This document shows positions 1-7,247 of a stretch of DNA of 64,000 nt, one piece after another. The DNA lies in the NCBI GenBank assembly GCA_964605655.1, contig CAZSDK010000021.1, positions 3,309 to 67,308 of the forward strand, in the 5' to 3' direction. A program made the translations under genes and the position numbers. Under the pieces are notes generated by a model. That model saw only the letters and a list, made by a program, of their open reading frames with translations. It was not told the DNA's origin and did not search any database. The stretch comes from JAKLIX01 sp964605655. GTDB taxonomy: Bacteria; Bacteroidota; Bacteroidia; Bacteroidales; CAIXZF01. Every line of letters starts with the position of its first letter. Within the stretch, counting starts at the first letter, position 1.

Positions 1-12
1 TCATTGCTAGTT

Positions 13-111
13 TCAGTACTTAGGCAAAAACAGAGCGAGAGCCAACCTCAATACCTCTAAGTACTGACACTAGCTCTCGCCTGCCTAGCCGTCAGGCAGG
101 CTCTGTTTTTG
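13..111. repeat. Compound inverted repeat / terminator-like hairpin with inserted mini-palindrome
   Basis: Arm 25-42 (C, five A, CAGAGC then GAGAGC) is complementary to two separate pieces, 73-80 and 100-111. The pieces are separated by a 19-base mini-palindrome at 81-99 (CTGCCT / AGGCAG arms). A second perfect 10-base pair of arms, TCAGTACTTA at 13-22 and TAAGTACTGA at 58-67, interleaves with the first, giving an A-B-A'-B' (pseudoknot-type) order. The run of T at 106-110 is consistent with a terminator on the plus strand. A related element lies at 954-1033. Pairing is seen directly; function is inferred. Confidence 0.6.
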
Positions 112-251
112 CTCCCCTTATTGACAAAAGTTGCTACCATGATGTACTGGGAAATTTATACAATACGTTGAAATTCAATTTATAATGGACATGTGTGCAT
201 CTCGAGCCGCATAATTTTTTCGCTTTTTAGAAATCATGTTACCTAATTAGC

Positions 252-259
252 TAACTTTG
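252..259 (+). promoter_or_regulatory. Bacteroidota -7 box TAACTTTG
   Basis: TAACTTTG matches the TAnnTTTG -7 consensus of Bacteroidota. It lies about 20 bases before an AGGAGGG ribosome-binding-like sequence (280-286) and before the open frame of the toxin gene. No clear -33 TTTG was found at the expected spacing. Confidence 0.45.
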
Positions 260-300
260 CATAAACCCGACTTGAAAACAGGAGGGATTCATTCAGGGAA

Positions 301-630
301 ATTTTCTATTACAAACGCTACTATCTGGATTTCTTTCTGACACTCAGACCAGAGGTGAAAAAGAAATTCAACTGGACGCTTCAGCTCATTTCAACCATTG
401 AAGCCGTACCAGAAAAATATTTTAAACATATTACAGACTCAGACGGCCTTTTTGAGATAAGGGTTGAATATGGAAGTGAACACTACAGGGTTTTCAGCTT
501 CTTTGATGAAGGAAAACTCATTATTCTGGTCAATGGTTTCCAGAAGAAATCCGGGAAAACACCTAAAAGTGAAATTGAAAAAGCAGAAAGACTTAAAAAA
601 CAGTACTTTAATGAAAAAGACAAAAGATAA
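301..630 (+). CDS. Gp49/HigB-family (RelE-like) toxin of a type II toxin-antitoxin pair
   Basis: The protein reads as a phage-derived Gp49-like (DUF891, HigB/RelE superfamily) mRNA-interferase toxin. Recognisable blocks are REIFYYKRYYLDFF at the N-terminus, EAVPEKYFKHITDSDGLFEI in the middle, and FSFFDEGKLIILVNGFQKK near the end. The homologous frame is open from 265, but holds no ATG, GTG or TTG before GTG at 355, which would cut off about 18-20 conserved N-terminal residues. ATT at 301, 15 bases after AGGAGGG (280-286), is the start chosen here, giving 109 residues; GTG 355 gives 91. The last 20 bases overlap the antitoxin gene, the usual toxin-first order of this family. The family call is firm; the start is not, and the gene may be start-defective. 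Confidence 0.75.
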   Translation: MFYYKRYYLDFFLTLRPEVKKKFNWTLQLISTIEAVPEKYFKHITDSDGLFEIRVEYGSEHYRVFSFFDEGKLIILVNGFQKKSGKTPKSEIEKAERLKKQYFNEKDKR

Positions 631-916
631 TCTGACATCATTTGCAGAGCATTTGGATGAGCAATACGGCAAACGTGGAACTGAAGCCAGAGAAAAATAC
701 GAACAGGAGTTTGAAGCCTTCAAACTCGGTGTAATGCTACAGGAACTACGCAAAGAAAAGGGATTGACTCAGGAAGAACTTGCTGAGAGGTGCGGAACCA
801 CAAAGACCTACATTTCACGAATAGAAAACGATGCCAGCGATATTCGCCTTTCAACACTTATGCGCATCATACAGGAAGGACTGGGCGGGCATCTGAGGTT
901 GAGTGTGGATTTGTAA
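611..916 (+). CDS. Xre/HigA-type helix-turn-helix antitoxin
   Basis: A 101-residue protein with an N-terminal charged linker (EAREKYEQEFEAFKLG) followed by an HTH_3 domain, roughly residues 40-95. The HTH reads LRKEKGLTQEELAERCGTTK then TYISRIENDASDIRLSTLMR. ATG 611 was chosen because it overlaps the toxin gene end (630) and gives the normal antitoxin length; the longer open frame back to 464 runs inside the toxin gene. It should bind the toxin and repress the shared promoter, as in other Gp49-Xre pairs. A terminator-like hairpin (954-1033) follows. Confidence 0.85.
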   Translation: MKKTKDNLTSFAEHLDEQYGKRGTEAREKYEQEFEAFKLGVMLQELRKEKGLTQEELAERCGTTKTYISRIENDASDIRLSTLMRIIQEGLGGHLRLSVDL

Positions 917-953
917 GCCCATGTTTGATAGTGTGAGTGCCAGAGCCAGAGTG

Positions 954-1033
954 AGTCTTGAGATAAAAAAAACAGAGTGGGTATGAATCTCAGTATTTCT
1001 CAATACTCAGGCTCACACCCACTCTGTTTTTTT
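954..1033. terminator. Bidirectional terminator-like hairpin between TA module and tRNA-Asn
   Basis: Arms 965-982 (A run, CAGAGTGGGT) and 1017-1033 (ACCCACTCTG, T run) are perfectly complementary. They are flanked by A and T runs on either side, so either strand could terminate here: the TA operon on plus and the tRNA on minus. An interleaved near-palindrome pairs 954-963 with 1000-1009 with one mismatch, echoing the layout of the 13-111 element. Confidence 0.65.
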
Positions 1034-1034
1034 G

Positions 1035-1108
1035 CTCCCCCTGCTGGACTTGAACCAGCGACCCTCTGATTAACAGTCAGATGCTCTAACCAACTGAGCT
1101 AAGGAGGA
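1035..1108 (-). tRNA. tRNA-Asn (GTT)
   Basis: Read on the minus strand, a 74-base cloverleaf is present. The 7-bp acceptor stem pairs 1102-1108 with 1036-1042, with a G discriminator at 1035. The D arm contains AGCTCAGTTGGTTAGAGC. The anticodon loop CTGTTAA carries GTT at 1072-1074, and the T arm is GCTGG TTCAAGT CCAGC. CCA is not encoded. The 3' end runs directly into the A-rich arm of the neighbouring hairpin. Confidence 0.97.
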
Positions 1109-1171
1109 ATCTGGAATTGGAGTGCAAAGGTAAACAGATATTTCTAATCTGCAAGAGGACTCGTAAAAATT

Positions 1172-1582
1172 TTAACCGCTGAGATCCTTCAGATAGTAGA
1201 CCTCTATCTTCACATCCCCCTTAGGGAAGCTGGACCAATCCGTTTCTGTGATCTCAGCCATCAGGTCATAGCCCTCGTCCATGAGCCGGGCAATGGTCTT
1301 GTTCTCCCTCCTGGGGACATAACCCAGCTTGGCATCACCGGAATACACCTCCACAGCCCTCTTGTCATAAAGGTTGTGAGGCTCACGGTTCAGCATCAGG
1401 AGCATCCCGGACTCCAACTGGTGGCTTACCTCAGGGCCATCATAGTGCTCAAACCCGGCGATCCAGGTCACCAAAACCCGGACCTTCTGCTGTCTGTCAG
1501 CACTTTCAACCACTTTCCCCGGCATCAGCATCATACCCATGCCTCCCATGAGAAACTTCTTTAGGAAACTTTTTCGGTCCAT
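1172..1582 (-). CDS. HIRAN-domain protein with N-terminal signal-like segment
   Basis: A 136-residue protein. Residues about 35-130 resemble a HIRAN domain, with NLYDKRAVEVY and LGYVPRRENKTIARLMDEG as the clearest blocks. HIRAN domains are best known as DNA-end-binding modules of helicases and also occur alone in bacteria. The N-terminus, MDRKSFLKKFLMGG followed by GMGMMLMPG, looks like a short Tat-type or other export signal, odd for a DNA-binding module. ATG 1582 was preferred to a TTG at 1675, which would add 31 residues unlike the family. It stands alone, divergent from the hydrolase at 1684. Cellular location and role are unknown. Confidence 0.7.
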   Translation of the reverse strand: MDRKSFLKKFLMGGMGMMLMPGKVVESADRQQKVRVLVTWIAGFEHYDGPEVSHQLESGMLLMLNREPHNLYDKRAVEVYSGDAKLGYVPRRENKTIARLMDEGYDLMAEITETDWSSFPKGDVKIEVYYLKDLSG

Positions 1583-1660
1583 GATAAGGTCTCTACCCGT
1601 AAAGGTAATGAAAATCAGCTTACGACCGGCTCTGCCAGCCTGACAATCAATAAAAACTTT

Positions 1661-1668
1661 TATATTTG
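1661..1668 (+). promoter_or_regulatory. Bacteroidota -7 box TATATTTG
   Basis: TATATTTG fits TAnnTTTG and lies just before the hydrolase gene. It overlaps a possible TTG start at 1666, which argues that translation begins further downstream (GTG 1684 or ATG 1747). Confidence 0.35.
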
Positions 1669-1683
1669 AAATCAATATTCAAG

Positions 1684-2793
1684 GTGAACATCAAGAAATT
1701 GAAACTGAGGCATAACCATAAAATTTTCGTTAAAGGTTTTTGCCTGATGGCTCTCAGCCTCCCGCTGGCGTCGTGCCTTCTTACCAGGGAGAAACCGGGA
1801 AGGAAGCCCCTGATCATACAGGAGCAGGGAAGCTTCGCCGTGGGAGGAAAAGTCGTTACCGCCCCCGGAACCTTTGACCCCTATCATCCCACTTCTCAGG
1901 GACAGACACTCCATGGCGACCATGCCTATGTCTTTTATCAGGTCCCGGTGAGGGCGCGGAAATTTCCCCTGGTCTTTCTGCACGGAAATATGCAGTTCTC
2001 AAAGACCTGGGAGACCACCCCTGACGGTAGGGAAGGATTTCAGAATCTTTTCCTCAGGCGCGGCTATGCGGTGTATCTCATCGATCAGCCCCGGCGCGGC
2101 GATGCAGGACGCAGCACGGTCGACGCTAACCTGACAGTAACCCCCGATGAGCAAGCCTGGTTCGATACCTTCCGCCTGGGCATCTGGCCCGATTACTTTC
2201 CGGGTGTGCAGTTTTCCAGAGACCCGGGCGTCCTCGACCAGTATTTCCGCCAGATAACACCCAACACCGGCGCTTTCGATCCGGAGGTTGCTGCCGATGC
2301 CGTAGCAGCGCTTTTCGACAAGACCGGACCGGGGATCCTGGTCACCCACTCCCAGGGCGGAGGACCTGGCTGGTTAACCGTCATTAAAAATTCGAATGTT
2401 AAAGCTGTCATCTCCTTCGAACCGGGCAGTAACTTCATCTTTCCACAGGGGGAGGTACCTGCCCCCATGCCCAGCTCTGCCGGCCCCCTGGAAGCCCTGG
2501 GCATACCTGAAGAACAGTTTTTACAGCTGACCCGCATCCCCATCATCCTTTATTATGGAGATAATATTCCTGAAGAGCCTACTGAGCATCCCGGACAGGA
2601 TTTCTGGCGGGTACGTCTTGCCATGGCCCGTCTATGGAGGGATGCCGTAAACCGGCACGGGGGCGATGTGATCCTGGTGCATCTTCCGGAAATAGGGATA
2701 TATGGCAATACCCACTTCCCTTTCTCCGACCTGAACAATGCGACTATCGCCGACCTCATGCAGCAGTTCCTGAAGGAAAAAGGCCTGGACTGA
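1684..2793 (+). CDS. Alpha/beta hydrolase (esterase-like) lipoprotein
   Basis: About 369 residues from GTG 1684. The N-terminus has a basic stretch, a hydrophobic run and the lipobox LASC, so the protein is probably lipid-anchored in the envelope. The fold is shown by FPLVFLHGN (oxyanion region), a nucleophile elbow THSQGG with Ser about 223, Glu about 246 in SFEPGS, and His about 344 in GNTHFPFSDLNN. These make a plausible Ser-Glu-His triad. The substrate cannot be read from the sequence. TTG 1666 and ATG 1747 are alternative starts; the first sits in a promoter-like box and the second leaves a very short signal peptide. It is an isolated gene. Confidence 0.8.
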   Translation: MNIKKLKLRHNHKIFVKGFCLMALSLPLASCLLTREKPGRKPLIIQEQGSFAVGGKVVTAPGTFDPYHPTSQGQTLHGDHAYVFYQVPVRARKFPLVFLHGNMQFSKTWETTPDGREGFQNLFLRRGYAVYLIDQPRRGDAGRSTVDANLTVTPDEQAWFDTFRLGIWPDYFPGVQFSRDPGVLDQYFRQITPNTGAFDPEVAADAVAALFDKTGPGILVTHSQGGGPGWLTVIKNSNVKAVISFEPGSNFIFPQGEVPAPMPSSAGPLEALGIPEEQFLQLTRIPIILYYGDNIPEEPTEHPGQDFWRVRLAMARLWRDAVNRHGGDVILVHLPEIGIYGNTHFPFSDLNNATIADLMQQFLKEKGLD

Positions 2794-3328
2794 AGGGCTC
2801 AGCGTTCTGGTCGAATTCTGCACCTTTTCAAAGTGGGGCAAAGATCCGTTAGTTTCAACTTCATCACACTGGTTTTGTGATTATTATATTACACCACCCC
2901 ATCATGAACCCACCCAACAACCTGATGAATTTTAACAAATTTGTAAGGTCGACCCGATAAATTTTAATGAATTTGTAAGGTTGACCCGATAAATTGGCAG
3001 CTTGAAACCTGGAATTAATCCTGAAGAATTTCTCAGGACCTATCCCGAAAGCACCTTCCAGGTAATCCATCCTGAAAATATCTTTGGGTTCGTGGAATAG
3101 TCAGACTCACACCGGTGCAGAAGATGAGCCATTTCCCTCGGAATCTTATATTTCATATTTTATTAAGTTGCAATACAGACACTTAGATTACGAGATAGAA
3201 AATATGAAGTAGGAAGCATGACAAATCCCTAATTTTGCCCCCCGAATGCTCCGGTATTTTCCCTGGTCCCGGGTCATCAGCATTTGATGTAAAAGAAACC
3301 CTGCGTACTGCCCTGTATCTGCCACGCT
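2794..3328. other. Intergenic stretch with a 32-bp tandem duplication and a degraded reading frame
   Basis: At 2938-2995 a unit beginning AATTTGTAAGGT and ending CCCGATAAATT occurs twice with a 32-base period and one C/T difference. Directly after it, on plus, the frame about 2995-3100 reads GSLKPGINPEEFLRTYPEST and on to a stop at GFVE. It looks protein-like but has a stop just upstream and no start, so it may be a gene remnant. A -7-like box TAATTTTG at 3230-3237 precedes cstA. Nothing else was recognised. Confidence 0.5.
3230..3237 (+). promoter_or_regulatory. Bacteroidota -7 box TAATTTTG upstream of cstA
   Basis: TAATTTTG fits TAnnTTTG and lies 91 bases before the cstA start. No convincing -33 element is present at the proper distance. 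Confidence 0.4.
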
Positions 3329-5146
3329 ATGAATGCAATGCCTCTTCTGATCATCTCTCTGACGGTCTTTGCCCTGGCCTATCGCTTTTATTTTGGTTTC
3401 CTGGCGGCCCGGGTGCTGACGCTGGAACCCTCACGCATCACCCCAGCAGGAAGGCTGTACGACGGTCAGAACTACTATCCCATGTCGAAATGGGTGTTGT
3501 TCGGGCACCATTTTGCTGCCATTGCCGGTGCAGGACCGCTGGTAGGGCCGGTTTTGGCCTGCCAGTTCGGCTATTTCCCCGGCTTCGCCTGGATGCTGGT
3601 AGGTGCGGTGATGGCCGGATCGGTCCATGACATGGTCATCCTCACCGCCTCCGTCCGTCATGACGGTAAATCGCTCGCAGAGATCGCCCGCGTTGAGATC
3701 GGCAAGGTCTCCAGCGGCATCACGGCCTCCCTGGCCACCTTCCTCATCATCATCATCGCCATGGCCGGGCTCGGACTGGTGGTGGTTAATGCGCTCAGTG
3801 AGTCTTCCTGGGGACTGTTCACCATCGCTTCCACCATACCCATCGCCATCTTTATGGGTATCTGGATGTTCCGGTTCCGCAAAGGAAGAGTCACGGAGGC
3901 CACGGTCATGGGTGTGATCCTGCTGACGGCTTCAGTGATCGTGGGCCGTTACATCCCCGAGTCGGGCATCTCCCATTGGTTTTCCTTTGACCACAAGACC
4001 CTGGCGCTGCTTCTGGCAGGCTACGGGTTCATCGCCTCGGTGCTGCCGGTATGGCTGCTGCTCTCCCCCCGCGACTACCTGAGCTCTTTCATGAAGCTGG
4101 GCGTCATTGCCATGCTGGCCATCGGCATCATCATCGTCGCACCCAACCTGAAGATGCCGGCCTTCACCTCTTTCATCCACGGCGGAGGGCCCATCATCCC
4201 CGGAAACCTGTTCCCTTACCTCTTCATCACCATCGCCTGCGGGGCCATCTCCGGATTCCATGCCCTGATCAGCTCGGGTACTACCCCCAAGATGATCATG
4301 AGCGAGAAGCATATCCGACCTATCGCCGTGGGCTCCATGCTGGCAGAAGGGATGGTCAGCATCATGGCCCTGATAGCTGCTGCCAGCCTCTACCCTCTCG
4401 ACTATTTCCAGATCAACGTGTCGCCCGATAAGTTTGCCCAGATCCTGCCCCAGCTGCAAGCCATGGGTTTCACCGAATCGGACCTGCCAAAGCTGGCCGC
4501 GGAGGTGGGAGAAAACATCGCCGGGAGGACAGGAGGGGCCGTCTCACTAGCAGTGGGCATGGCTCAGATCTTTTCCGCTATCCCCGGACTGGACCGACTC
4601 ATGTCGTACTGGTACCATTTTGCCATCATGTTCGAGGCCTTGTTCATCCTCACCACCATCGACGCCGGCACCAGGGTGGGGCGCTTCATCCTCCAGGAGT
4701 TCCTCGGGAGATTTTATAAGCCTTTCGGGCGCACCGACTGGCTTCCCGGCAACCTCATCAGCAGTGGCCTGGTGGTGTTCACCTGGACCTACTTTATCTA
4801 TACCGGGAGTGTCTCCACCATCTGGCCCATGTTCGGCAGCGCCAACCAGCTGCTGGCCACCACCGCCCTGGCCATAGGCACTTCCTATATCATCAACCGG
4901 GGCAAAGCCCGGTATGCCTGGGTCACAATCATCCCCATGGCCTTCGTGGGCATCACCACGCTCACAGCAGGTATTCAGAACATCACCGGGATCTACATTC
5001 CGCAGATCGGCGTGCCCCAAAACCATGTCCAGGGCATCATCAACCTGGTACTTACCCTGGTGATCATGACCTGCGTGCTGGTGATCTTCCGCGATGCAGT
5101 GCCGGCATGGGTCAAAGCCATCAGAAATCAGTCAAAAGAAAAATAA
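3329..5146 (+). CDS. cstA: CstA-family carbon starvation protein (pyruvate/peptide transporter)
   Basis: A 605-residue polytopic inner-membrane protein of the CstA family, whose members import pyruvate or peptides during carbon limitation. Family blocks seen are YPMSKWVLFGHHFAAIAGAG near the N-terminus, LVGPVLACQFGYFPGF, and AGSVHDMVIL. Later segments are SGFHALISSGTTPKMI, and MFGSANQLLATTAL near the C-terminus. Hydrophobic segments cover most of the length. The coding region is visibly GC-richer than the secreted-protein genes of this window. The GPP34 gene follows 12 bases after the stop, suggesting co-transcription. Confidence 0.93.
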   Translation: MNAMPLLIISLTVFALAYRFYFGFLAARVLTLEPSRITPAGRLYDGQNYYPMSKWVLFGHHFAAIAGAGPLVGPVLACQFGYFPGFAWMLVGAVMAGSVHDMVILTASVRHDGKSLAEIARVEIGKVSSGITASLATFLIIIIAMAGLGLVVVNALSESSWGLFTIASTIPIAIFMGIWMFRFRKGRVTEATVMGVILLTASVIVGRYIPESGISHWFSFDHKTLALLLAGYGFIASVLPVWLLLSPRDYLSSFMKLGVIAMLAIGIIIVAPNLKMPAFTSFIHGGGPIIPGNLFPYLFITIACGAISGFHALISSGTTPKMIMSEKHIRPIAVGSMLAEGMVSIMALIAAASLYPLDYFQINVSPDKFAQILPQLQAMGFTESDLPKLAAEVGENIAGRTGGAVSLAVGMAQIFSAIPGLDRLMSYWYHFAIMFEALFILTTIDAGTRVGRFILQEFLGRFYKPFGRTDWLPGNLISSGLVVFTWTYFIYTGSVSTIWPMFGSANQLLATTALAIGTSYIINRGKARYAWVTIIPMAFVGITTLTAGIQNITGIYIPQIGVPQNHVQGIINLVLTLVIMTCVLVIFRDAVPAWVKAIRNQSKEK

Positions 5147-5158
5147 AGGAGCCTCACC

Positions 5159-6052
5159 ATGGACCACCTGCTGACAATTCCCGAAGAACTTTTCCTGCTC
5201 ACGGTCAATGAAAGTACCGGAAGGCGGGCATTCCTGAAATCCAGGAAATTTGACGTGCTGCTGTCGGCTGCCATCCTGATGGACCTGAGCCTTCATGGCC
5301 GCATCGACAGCGACCTGGAGAGCATCATCCCTGTCAGGCCCGACCCTACCGGTCATGTCCTCCTGGACGAAGCACTGGTACAGATTATCCGGCAGAGAGA
5401 AATCCAAAAGATCAGCTGGTGGCTGCTGAAGCTGGCAGAACAGAGCAGGCGTTACAGGGAAATGCTTGTCAAGGGACTGCTGCAGAAAGGTTTGGTGAGG
5501 ATGGAGAAAGAGCATGTCTTTCTGGGGTTTAAGTCCCATACCTATCCCATCCCGGCCAGCGACAAGGAGATCCCGGTGATCAAGTCGCGCATCAGGAAGC
5601 TGGTATTCAGTGAGGACCTCCCCGATTTCAGGGATGTGGTCATCATCAGCGTTGCCTGGTACGGGGGGTTGATGGACCTGGTATTCAGTCCGGAGGAGAT
5701 ACAGCAACGGGGTGAACGAATGGAACAGCTGGCCCGCATGGACCTCATCGGGCAAGCCGTTTCCTCTTCCATGCAGAAGATCACGCAGAGCATCATCGGG
5801 ATGATACAGACGGGGGAGATCTTTGGGCCCCGCACTCCTGAAGAAAAGCTCGACGAACTGGTAGAAGAACTTAAAGCCCTGATGCATATCGACAAAGATG
5901 AGGATATGCCTGAATGGCTTTGCAGGGGCACTGCCCAATATCAGAAAACTCTAGAATTTATCAGGAAAACCGGCACCAATGAGATCGTATTCAACACCCA
6001 ATCAGGTGAATACGGACTGAAGGCCGGTGCCAACCAGGGACGGACTTTTTGA
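5159..6052 (+). CDS. GPP34 (GOLPH3-like) family protein
   Basis: A 297-residue, mostly helical soluble protein matching the GPP34 fold. It opens with LTIPEELFLLTVNESTGR, followed by LLSAAILMDLSLHGRID, LVKGLLQKGLVRMEKE and PIPASDKEIPVIKSRIRKLV, in family order. Eukaryotic GOLPH3 binds phosphatidylinositol-4-phosphate and Golgi glycosyltransferases; the role of bacterial members is poorly known. It sits 12 bases after cstA and 10 bases before a MalY-like gene, so the three are probably one transcript. Whether it acts on the CstA membrane protein or on lipids is inference only. Confidence 0.8.
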   Translation: MDHLLTIPEELFLLTVNESTGRRAFLKSRKFDVLLSAAILMDLSLHGRIDSDLESIIPVRPDPTGHVLLDEALVQIIRQREIQKISWWLLKLAEQSRRYREMLVKGLLQKGLVRMEKEHVFLGFKSHTYPIPASDKEIPVIKSRIRKLVFSEDLPDFRDVVIISVAWYGGLMDLVFSPEEIQQRGERMEQLARMDLIGQAVSSSMQKITQSIIGMIQTGEIFGPRTPEEKLDELVEELKALMHIDKDEDMPEWLCRGTAQYQKTLEFIRKTGTNEIVFNTQSGEYGLKAGANQGRTF

Positions 6053-6062
6053 TTTATCAGAA

Positions 6063-7244
6063 ATGATGGACGGGTATTCATTTGATGAGCTCTTTGAAAG
6101 GAAAGGTACGGATTGTATCAAGCATGATGCGGTGGAGGCTTTTCTGGGTGCGGGAGATGTAATCCCGATGTGGGTGGCTGACATGGACTTCCGTACACCT
6201 CCATTCATCGTCGATGCGCTGAGGCAGCGGATAGAGCATGAAGTCTATGCTTACACGATGAGAGGTCAGGGGTATTATGATTCATTGACCGGGTGGCTGA
6301 AGCGCCGGCACCAGTGGGAGGTTCCCGCAGAGGCGGTGCTGTTCAGTCCGGGTGTGGTCCCTGCCATAAACATGGCCGTGCTTGCTTTCACCCGTCCGGG
6401 TGACCGTATCCTCACCCAGCCGCCGGTATATTTTCCATTTTTCAGCGCTGTAAAAGACCATGGCCGGGAGCTGGTATACAACCCGCTGGTGTTGGACCGG
6501 GGAAGGTTGTGTATGGACTTTGATCACCTGGAGAAGGAGATGAAGGCCGGGATTAAGATGTTTGTTCTCTGCAATCCACACAACCCTGGCGGCAGTGTCT
6601 GGACCAGGGAGGAACTCCTTCGGCTGGCAGGGCTGTGCCTTCGTTATGAAGTACTGATGGTCTCTGATGAGATCCATTGCGACCTGGTTTTCAAACCTTT
6701 TAAACACCTGCCTCTGGCGACGCTGTCGGAGGAGGTCGCTGCCCGTTGCATCACCCTCACGGCGCCGAGCAAGACCTTCAACCTGTCGGGATTGTCAACT
6801 GCCTCGGTGATCATCACCGACGAAGCGCTGAGGAAGACTTACAAGGCTACTCTCGATCCCCTGCATATAGGCGGGGGTAACATAGCCGGCAACGTAGCTT
6901 CACAGGCGGCGTATGCCAACGGTGATGACTGGGTGGACCAGCTCAACGAATACCTTTCAGGGAATCTCGACCTGATGGAAGATTATTTTCAGCAATACAT
7001 CCCCAGGGTGAAGATGCTCAGGCCTGAGGCCACTTTCCTGGTGTGGCTGGATTGCCGCGACCTGGGGCTGGATGACGAACAGCTCAATCGTTTTTTCCTG
7101 GAGAAAGCCAGGCTGGGACTGAACCGGGGTGACATGTTTGGTCCGGGAGGGTCCGGCTTCATGAGGATGAACATAGGCTGTCCCAGGGCCACCCTGATCA
7201 GGGCGTTGGAACAGTTGAGGGAGGCTGTTGGGAAGGTTGAATGA
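6063..7244 (+). CDS. PLP-dependent aminotransferase / C-S lyase, MalY-PatB type
   Basis: A 393-residue fold-type I PLP enzyme. MalY/PatB hallmarks are SFDELFERKGTDCIKHD at the start, IPMWVADMDFRTPP, and LCNPHNPGGSVWTREEL. These are followed by VSDEIHCDLVF and TAPSKTFNLSGL, where Lys about 237 should hold PLP. Such enzymes cleave cystathionine or cysteine to release sulfide/thiol, pyruvate and ammonia. The start at 6063 (or ATG 6066) matches family N-termini; an upstream start at 6027 would overlap the GPP34 gene. It converges with the YitT gene (4 bases between stops). Confidence 0.88.
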   Translation: MMDGYSFDELFERKGTDCIKHDAVEAFLGAGDVIPMWVADMDFRTPPFIVDALRQRIEHEVYAYTMRGQGYYDSLTGWLKRRHQWEVPAEAVLFSPGVVPAINMAVLAFTRPGDRILTQPPVYFPFFSAVKDHGRELVYNPLVLDRGRLCMDFDHLEKEMKAGIKMFVLCNPHNPGGSVWTREELLRLAGLCLRYEVLMVSDEIHCDLVFKPFKHLPLATLSEEVAARCITLTAPSKTFNLSGLSTASVIITDEALRKTYKATLDPLHIGGGNIAGNVASQAAYANGDDWVDQLNEYLSGNLDLMEDYFQQYIPRVKMLRPEATFLVWLDCRDLGLDDEQLNRFFLEKARLGLNRGDMFGPGGSGFMRMNIGCPRATLIRALEQLREAVGKVE

Positions 7245-7247
7245 CTT

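Noticed and set aside
464..610. Longer antitoxin starting at 464
   Set aside because: This part lies out of frame inside the toxin gene; ATG 611 gives the normal antitoxin length.
1376..1564. Antisense frame inside the HIRAN gene
   Set aside because: No recognisable protein features; shadow of the minus-strand frame.
3932..4459. Long antisense frames in cstA (also 4547-5026)
   Set aside because: GC-rich coding DNA gives long shadow frames; composition is unlike a real protein (His/Asp/Gly-rich).
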